Assembly: GCA_937859895.1 (NCBI GenBank)
Contig: CALMAV010000460.1
Location: forward strand, 11,318-21,497
DNA length: 10,180 nt
DNA from: an uncultured Bryobacterales bacterium
Lineage (GTDB): Bacteria > Acidobacteriota > Terriglobia > Bryobacterales > Bryobacteraceae
Direction: 5' to 3'
Part shown: one piece after another, positions 5,769 through 10,180 of the stretch
How positions within the stretch are numbered: the first letter of the stretch is position 1
How the letters are laid out: every line of letters begins with the position of its first letter
Notes under the pieces: generated by a model
What the model saw: the letters and a program-made list of their open reading frames with translations, nothing else
What the model was told of the DNA's origin: nothing
The model's database searches: none
Translations under genes and position numbers: made by a program

Positions 5769-7877
5769 CTACTGCTGTTTCCAAACTGCCGCGCCACCAG
5801 GCGCCAGTTCGCGCTGCCCGACCAGAAACTGTGTGCCTGCTCCGGTGGTCAACGATTGATTGACGCTGGTGAAATTGGTTGCTACCCAGAAACCGCCGTC
5901 GCGCCAGTCAAGCAGGAGATTCGGTGGCAGTGCCGCTGGCTTTGCGCCGGCCCGCTCGTAGACTCCCCGTAGGATTTGCGCTTCCAGATCCCCGGTCAGC
6001 GTATCGACACCCACATAGGTCACCGTTCCCCGCCCTACCTTTCGGGTCACCGCTGCCGCCTTGCCAGCGTAGAACTGGTCCGTATATTTAGCCAGCGTCT
6101 GTGTTCCTTCTTTCGGTTCTAAGATGTCCGCCCACGAGCCCCAGCTATAATTCTTGCCACCAGCGCTCACTTGTCCATAGACGCCTTCCGGCAGGTCGTC
6201 ATAGATCGGAATACGCGCTCCAATTAAAGAGAGAATCGGTTGCGCCCAGAGGCCTTCCCATAACTGTCCGCGCCGGTCTTTCTGCCCAGTGCGGCAAGTC
6301 AGGATCAAGTGCCCACCATTTTCGGCGTATGTGGTCCAACGTTTCACCAGTTCGCTGTCCACCAGTTGATAAGCGGGTGCGACGACAAACGGGTACTTCG
6401 AAAAATCCCGATCGGACGTAAGGACATCCACTGGCGCCACCATGCTCTTCAGCCCGCGGTAGTACTTCATCCAATGCTCTTCGGTGTCCCACCGTTTGGT
6501 TTGTTTGTGATTGCTGATGTCCCAACGATTGCTGTAGTCAATCAGAAACGCAGTGCGCCGCCCTTCGTATTCAGCCGGCGCTTTCGCATTCGGGTCATAG
6601 CTCTTGCGTAACTCCGCAATTTCAGCCATGGCCTGAGCATACTCGCGACCTCCCGGAGATGGCGTGACTCCATCGGTTTCGGCCAAGCCCTTGTGATAGA
6701 GCTCGCTTCCAAACAGGGGCTGACGATATCGATAAGTGCAAACGAATCGAGCGCCCGCTCCGAAGGCGCGCAGCAGCCACATATGAATTGCGCCGGGCAG
6801 CGGCCATGGATTCACCTCTCCCCAATTGACCTGACCCGGCTGCAACTCCATGGGCCCTGAGATGCCATTGAAGGACCGCATGAGATCGTGCATGAACGAC
6901 ATGGTCGCCGCACTGCCGAGCCGGAACCCCAGCGGCCCCTCATTCGCATTGCCGTGAACCGGGTAGTGAGTCCAACTAAATACGTCAAGCGAGTTACGCG
7001 AGAGCGACGGATCGACATCCTCGTGCATGGCCATGAAGTTGGTCGTGATCCATTGGTCCTTGCTGTATCTGCGCAGCACAGCCGCCTGGTCCGCCAGGTA
7101 ATTCGCTGCTTCGTGTGCAAACCAGCGGCGAAAATCGAGTACCGCATGTGGGCTCGGGTCTGCTACCAGCACGTCTGCATTCGGTATCGTGATTTGGTCG
7201 AAGCTCTGATATCGTTGCGACCAGAACGCGGCTCCCCAATCGGCATTCAACCGGCTCACGGTGCCATACTTCTCCTTCAGCCAATCTCGAAACTTCTGGG
7301 TGGACGCTTCCGAGTAGGAGAAACGTTTGCCGTAATGGCTGAGCTCGTTGTCAATCTGCCAGCCCCAGACACGCTTGTCATTGCCGTATCGTTTTGCGAG
7401 CTCAGCGTCGATCTTGCGCACATACTCGCGATAAACGGGCGAACTCCAGTCAGCGTGTTCTCGGCTTCCATGGTCGATGCGCCGTCCGGCTGAATCCACG
7501 GTCAGCGTCTCCGGATGGTTGCGGCTCAACCAAATGGGCGGAGTGGCACTCGGCGTACACAGGACCACTTTCAGGCCGTTCTTCGCCGCAAGATCGACTG
7601 CTCGGTCCAACCAGGCAAAGTCATACCGACCTTCCTCAGGTTCCATGAAACTCCAGGCAAACTCGCCCATGTGGACGAACTCCATATTGAGTTTTCGGAT
7701 ATTAGCCATATCACGAGCCCACTGCGACTCCGGCCAAGCCTCGGGATAGTAGTAGACCCCGATGGTCATCATGTCTTTTTTGGGGAACCAGTCCGGATTC
7801 ACCACTCGCGGTTCCTGAGCTGACATTCCGACCGCAAGTATCATGACCGCACAAAGACCAAAGGACCCACGCACCAT
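5769..7877 (-). CDS. Secreted GH42 beta-galactosidase
   Basis: A 702-residue glycosidase of family GH42, which removes terminal beta-galactosyl units from galacto-oligosaccharides or galactan fragments with retention of configuration. A signal peptide is plain: a hydrophobic stretch at 5-19, then MSA before QEP, with cleavage likely after Ala20, so it acts in the periplasm or outside. The TIGVYYYPEAWPE start of the TIM barrel is at 38-50. WQIDNE (173-178) gives the acid/base Glu178, and GPMELQPGQVNW (341-352) gives the nucleophile Glu344; Asn177 before the acid/base fits clan GH-A. NPWPLPGAIHMWLLRAFGAGA (356-376) is the usual GH42 segment after the nucleophile. A trimerisation/Rossmann-like domain follows (about 440-645), then a small C-terminal beta domain (650-702). 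Many GH42 enzymes are cytosolic, so the leader is notable. The ribosome site before ATG 7877 is weak. It diverges from the GH43 gene across 186 bp and precedes the VOC gene. Confidence 0.93.
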   Translation of the reverse strand: MVRGSFGLCAVMILAVGMSAQEPRVVNPDWFPKKDMMTIGVYYYPEAWPESQWARDMANIRKLNMEFVHMGEFAWSFMEPEEGRYDFAWLDRAVDLAAKNGLKVVLCTPSATPPIWLSRNHPETLTVDSAGRRIDHGSREHADWSSPVYREYVRKIDAELAKRYGNDKRVWGWQIDNELSHYGKRFSYSEASTQKFRDWLKEKYGTVSRLNADWGAAFWSQRYQSFDQITIPNADVLVADPSPHAVLDFRRWFAHEAANYLADQAAVLRRYSKDQWITTNFMAMHEDVDPSLSRNSLDVFSWTHYPVHGNANEGPLGFRLGSAATMSFMHDLMRSFNGISGPMELQPGQVNWGEVNPWPLPGAIHMWLLRAFGAGARFVCTYRYRQPLFGSELYHKGLAETDGVTPSPGGREYAQAMAEIAELRKSYDPNAKAPAEYEGRRTAFLIDYSNRWDISNHKQTKRWDTEEHWMKYYRGLKSMVAPVDVLTSDRDFSKYPFVVAPAYQLVDSELVKRWTTYAENGGHLILTCRTGQKDRRGQLWEGLWAQPILSLIGARIPIYDDLPEGVYGQVSAGGKNYSWGSWADILEPKEGTQTLAKYTDQFYAGKAAAVTRKVGRGTVTYVGVDTLTGDLEAQILRGVYERAGAKPAALPPNLLLDWRDGGFWVATNFTSVNQSLTTGAGTQFLVGQRELAPGGAAVWKQQ

Positions 7878-8063
7878 TGCTTAAGATTTAATCACTTCTT
7901 GTGTGGGGTGTCGGTTGTCGGAACGGGAGGCCAGGCAAATCTATTCAGCCGTAGAACCACCGGTCAGCGATCGTGATCGATATAGAACGCCATCTACACT
8001 GAAACCCTAGGGTGTTGTATCCAGTTCGACCCATATCTTGCCACTGGTCCGCTAAGGAAGCGC
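7878..8063. promoter_or_regulatory. Divergent control region of the GH42 and GH43 genes
   Basis: All 186 bp lie between the two start codons, so both promoters should be here or just inside the genes. I found no convincing -35/-10 pair; TATAGA (7980-7985) is a fair -10 for the rightward gene but has no -35 partner. The region includes a perfect palindrome (8004-8013), a GATCG-rich patch (7968-7979) and two similar blocks, CCACCGGTC and CCACTGGTC. AAGGAAG (8054-8060) is a good ribosome site for the GH43 gene. Confidence 0.45.
8004..8013. repeat. Perfect 10-bp palindrome ACCCTAGGGT, operator candidate
   Basis: ACCCTAGGGT is its own reverse complement. It lies 50 bp before the GH43 start and 126 bp before the GH42 start, in the shared control region. 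The symmetry does not extend further outward. It could be the site of a sugar-responsive regulator acting on both genes, but no regulator gene is visible and a single 10-bp palindrome can occur by chance. Confidence 0.3.
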
Positions 8064-10121
8064 ATGCGACTGTTTCGTAAAGTAACGGTCGAGATTGTCT
8101 TTGGCGTAATGATGCTGCCGTTGCTCCCAGCCCAGACCTGGACGGCTGACAACGGCAACGGTACTTTCACGAATCCGCTCTTTTACGACGAATTTTCAGA
8201 TCCAGATTTGATCCGGGTCGGCGCCGATTTCTATCTGACGGGCACTACGATGCACAGTATGCCGGGTCTGCCCATCCTGCACTCTCGCGATCTAGTGAAC
8301 TGGAATTTCGTCGCGTATGCTCTGGATCGGCTTGACCTGAGTCCCGCTTACCGGCTCGAAGACGGCAAACAGATTTATGGTCAGGGCATCTGGGCACCGA
8401 GCTTTCGTTATCACAACGGAAGTTTTTATATTTTCAGCAACGTCAACGGACAGACAACACAGGTGTTTCGCGCCAGCAAGCCCGCAGGTCCCTGGACGCG
8501 CACCGGGATGAAGCGCGCATTTCATGATCTTTCGGTGCTCTTCGACGACGATGGCAAGGTCTACGTTGTTTGGGGTTACCGCGGCATCAAGCTCGCTGAG
8601 CTCAATGAGGCACTAGATGACGTTGTTCCTGGAACCGAACGGGAGATCATCCCGGAAACTGCGGGCATGGGGGAGGGCTGCCATCTCTATAAGGTGAAAG
8701 GAAAGTACTACATTACAAGCGCCTGGTATGCGGGCGAAATGCGAATGGCAGCGGCCCGCGCCGATCGTATTGAAGGACCATATGAGGTTAATCTCGCCAT
8801 CAGCAAAGGTGAGGACTTTGGGTTAGCCGAAGGATTTCGGCTTGGGCCCGGGAAGGAGCCACCTTACGCCATCATTCCTCCCAATAAACAAGAGCGCGGC
8901 AGAGTTTCGCTTCACCAAGGCGGCATCGTCAATACGCAATCCGGCGAGTGGTGGGGGTTTTCCATGATGGACTACAACTCCGTGGGGCGCCTGGTCGCTT
9001 TATCGCCGGTTACATGGAAAGACGGTTGGCCCTATTTCGGCCTGCCCGGCAATCTGGGGCGCACGCCCCGTACCTCCGTAAAACCTCAAACCGGCATAGC
9101 ATCGAAACCGTTTGCCCCCTATGAACGGAACGACGACTTTGCAGACTCAAAGCTGAAGCCCATTTGGCAGTGGAGTCATGTGCCCGACGACAGCCACTGG
9201 TCGTTGACGGAAAGACCAGGGTATCTGCGGCTTCACTCGCTGCCGGCAGCTAGTCTATGGCTGGCGCGTAACACTTTGACGCAACGCGCTATCGGGCCAC
9301 GCTCTATTCCTACCGTCGTGCTCGATGCGGGGGGAATGAAGCCCGGTGATGTTGCCGGCCTCGCTCTCGTTAGTCTCCCCTATGCATGGGTTGGGGTGAA
9401 ACGCGAGACGAACGGCCTGGTGCTAACCCAATTCAACGAACAGACCGGCCACTCCGAGCGTGTCCCGTTAACGCAAAGCCGTGTTTGGCTCCGAGCCAAT
9501 TGCGACTTCCTGACCGAAAAAGCAAACTTCAGCTATAGCCTTGACGGAAAGAGCCTTCGATCACTCGGCAACGAGTTCACCACCGTTTTTCAGCTCCGTA
9601 CATTTCAGGGGGTTCGCTATGGGCTTTTCAGTTACAATTCGCAAGGCTTACAAGGCGGAGTGGCGGACTTCGATTCCATTGAAGTGGCGGAACCTAATCC
9701 GCACGGACTGATGCGCCCGATCCCTTATGGACAAAGCATTACGCTCTCCGCACATGGACGCAACACGGTCCTGGTAGCGACAGGTGAACGCCTTACGCAG
9801 GCAGGGGAGGGCGGCTCATCATTTAAGATTTTGGATCGGGGACTGGGTCGGGTAGCACTCGGCTTGGGCAACCGGTTTGTCTCCGTGCAAGACTCACACA
9901 GCGTCATCCTGCGTAGCGGACGTCCCAAGGATACAGAGACATTCCAATGGATGGAGACTCCGACCGGCGAACTCGTTCTCATGTCCCTTTCCACCCATCG
10001 CTTCTTGCGCATAGATCCCGCGACTGGTTTTATTGATGCCGACAGTCCCGGACCGAAGTCCGACTATAGCGATGGAGACCGCTTTGACTGGTCGGCGGAG
10101 TCTTCGGCCTCTGCTCGCTAA
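8064..10121 (+). CDS. Secreted GH43 glycosidase (arabinofuranosidase/xylosidase type) with C-terminal beta-trefoil
   Basis: A 685-residue enzyme. Residues 1-23 form a signal peptide ending LLPA before QTW. The five-bladed propeller (about 35-330) carries the three GH43 acids: base Asp46 in FSDPDLIRVG, the pKa-setting Asp155 in FHDLSVLFDDDG, and proton donor Glu204 in GMGEGCHLYK. FTNPLFYDEFSDPD with TGTTMHSMPGLPILHSRDLVNW (59-80) resembles GH43 subfamily 12, whose members cleave alpha-L-arabinofuranosyl or beta-xylosyl ends; the exact substrate is not decided. A beta-sandwich (about 355-543) of the kind that follows GH43 propellers starts at NDDFADSKLKPIWQW. The last 130 residues (about 555-680) contain repeated strands, such as HGRNTVLVA, LGNRFVSVQD and STHRFLRIDP, which look like a fascin-like beta-trefoil, possibly sugar-binding. 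ATG 8064 has AAGGA five bases upstream. It diverges from the GH42 gene and probably works with it outside the cytoplasm. Confidence 0.92.
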   Translation: MRLFRKVTVEIVFGVMMLPLLPAQTWTADNGNGTFTNPLFYDEFSDPDLIRVGADFYLTGTTMHSMPGLPILHSRDLVNWNFVAYALDRLDLSPAYRLEDGKQIYGQGIWAPSFRYHNGSFYIFSNVNGQTTQVFRASKPAGPWTRTGMKRAFHDLSVLFDDDGKVYVVWGYRGIKLAELNEALDDVVPGTEREIIPETAGMGEGCHLYKVKGKYYITSAWYAGEMRMAAARADRIEGPYEVNLAISKGEDFGLAEGFRLGPGKEPPYAIIPPNKQERGRVSLHQGGIVNTQSGEWWGFSMMDYNSVGRLVALSPVTWKDGWPYFGLPGNLGRTPRTSVKPQTGIASKPFAPYERNDDFADSKLKPIWQWSHVPDDSHWSLTERPGYLRLHSLPAASLWLARNTLTQRAIGPRSIPTVVLDAGGMKPGDVAGLALVSLPYAWVGVKRETNGLVLTQFNEQTGHSERVPLTQSRVWLRANCDFLTEKANFSYSLDGKSLRSLGNEFTTVFQLRTFQGVRYGLFSYNSQGLQGGVADFDSIEVAEPNPHGLMRPIPYGQSITLSAHGRNTVLVATGERLTQAGEGGSSFKILDRGLGRVALGLGNRFVSVQDSHSVILRSGRPKDTETFQWMETPTGELVLMSLSTHRFLRIDPATGFIDADSPGPKSDYSDGDRFDWSAESSASAR

Positions 10122-10133
10122 AAGAGTGGAACA

Positions 10134-10180
10134 GTGAATACTTCGGTTGTGAGTGACGGGCCGGGCCGTTCCATTTACGT
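10134..10180 (+). CDS. Possible start of a further gene, cut by the right edge
   Basis: After the GH43 stop only 59 bases remain. A frame opening with GTG at 10134 stays open to the window end and would read MNTSVVSDGPGRSIY. GAGTGGA just upstream is a poor, very close ribosome site. A 6-bp inverted repeat, TGGAAC (10127-10132) and GTTCCA (10168-10173), overlaps it and could instead belong to a transcript end, though no T run is seen. Too little sequence to decide. Confidence 0.15.
   Translation, partial: MNTSVVSDGPGRSIY

Noticed and set aside
6888..7493. A 201-codon plus-strand frame
   Set aside because: It is wholly antisense to the catalytic domain of the GH42 gene, where both active-site motifs are intact, so it is a shadow.
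7794..7877. Lipoprotein signal in the GH42 leader
   Set aside because: Cys9 is preceded by FGL rather than a small residue at -1, so there is no lipobox; an ordinary cleavage after Ala20 fits better.
1..10180. tRNA, rRNA, CRISPR array, transposon ends or a defence system
   Set aside because: I saw no cloverleaf-like sequence, no regularly spaced repeats, no transposase or integrase, and no nuclease or toxin-like gene; the window reads as metabolic and transport genes.

Overview
The window looks like chromosomal DNA of a free-living Gram-negative-type heterotroph, about 50-57% G+C by eye. The mix of secreted GH42 and GH43 glycosidases, an ArnT/PMT-like membrane glycosyltransferase and a YHS-type copper ATPase would fit Acidobacteriota (Terriglobia). 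That assignment is inference from the style of the proteins; there is no rRNA or tRNA here to anchor it. I see no mobile element, CRISPR array, tRNA or rRNA.

Layout. (1) 1-855, +: the C-terminal 284 residues of a multi-pass membrane glycosyltransferase (GT39/PMT superfamily), cut by the left edge. (2) 839-2473, -: an FAD-dependent amine-oxidase/UDP-galactopyranose-mutase-like flavoenzyme, whose 3' end overlaps gene 1 by 17 bp. (3) 2474-2907: a 434-bp divergent intergenic region. It holds a plausible promoter for the flavoenzyme, a plausible promoter for the ATPase with an imperfect dyad on its -35 box, several further dyads in what would be a ~170-nt leader, and a doubtful 36-codon ORF. (4) 2908-5379, +: a Cu(I)-exporting P1B-1 ATPase with a tandem YHS-YHS-HMBD N-terminus instead of HMA domains. 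(5) 5387-5743, -: a small VOC (glyoxalase-fold) protein, seven bases from the ATPase stop and 25 bp downstream of gene 6 on the same strand. (6) 5769-7877, -: a secreted GH42 beta-galactosidase. (7) 7878-8063: a 186-bp divergent promoter region with a perfect 10-bp palindrome. (8) 8064-10121, +: a secreted GH43 glycosidase with a beta-sandwich and a C-terminal beta-trefoil (fascin-like) domain. The last 59 bases may hold the start of another gene.

How they work together. Genes 1 and 2 suggest cell-surface glycan or glycolipid assembly. The ATPase is a stand-alone copper-efflux unit. The divergent GH42/GH43 pair, both with signal peptides, looks like a small locus for degrading galactose- and arabinose/xylose-containing plant polysaccharides outside the cytoplasm, and the VOC gene probably rides on the GH42 transcript. 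All main genes belong to known families. The least ordinary parts are the metal-binding N-terminus of the ATPase with its dyad-rich leader, and the domain make-up of the GH43 enzyme.
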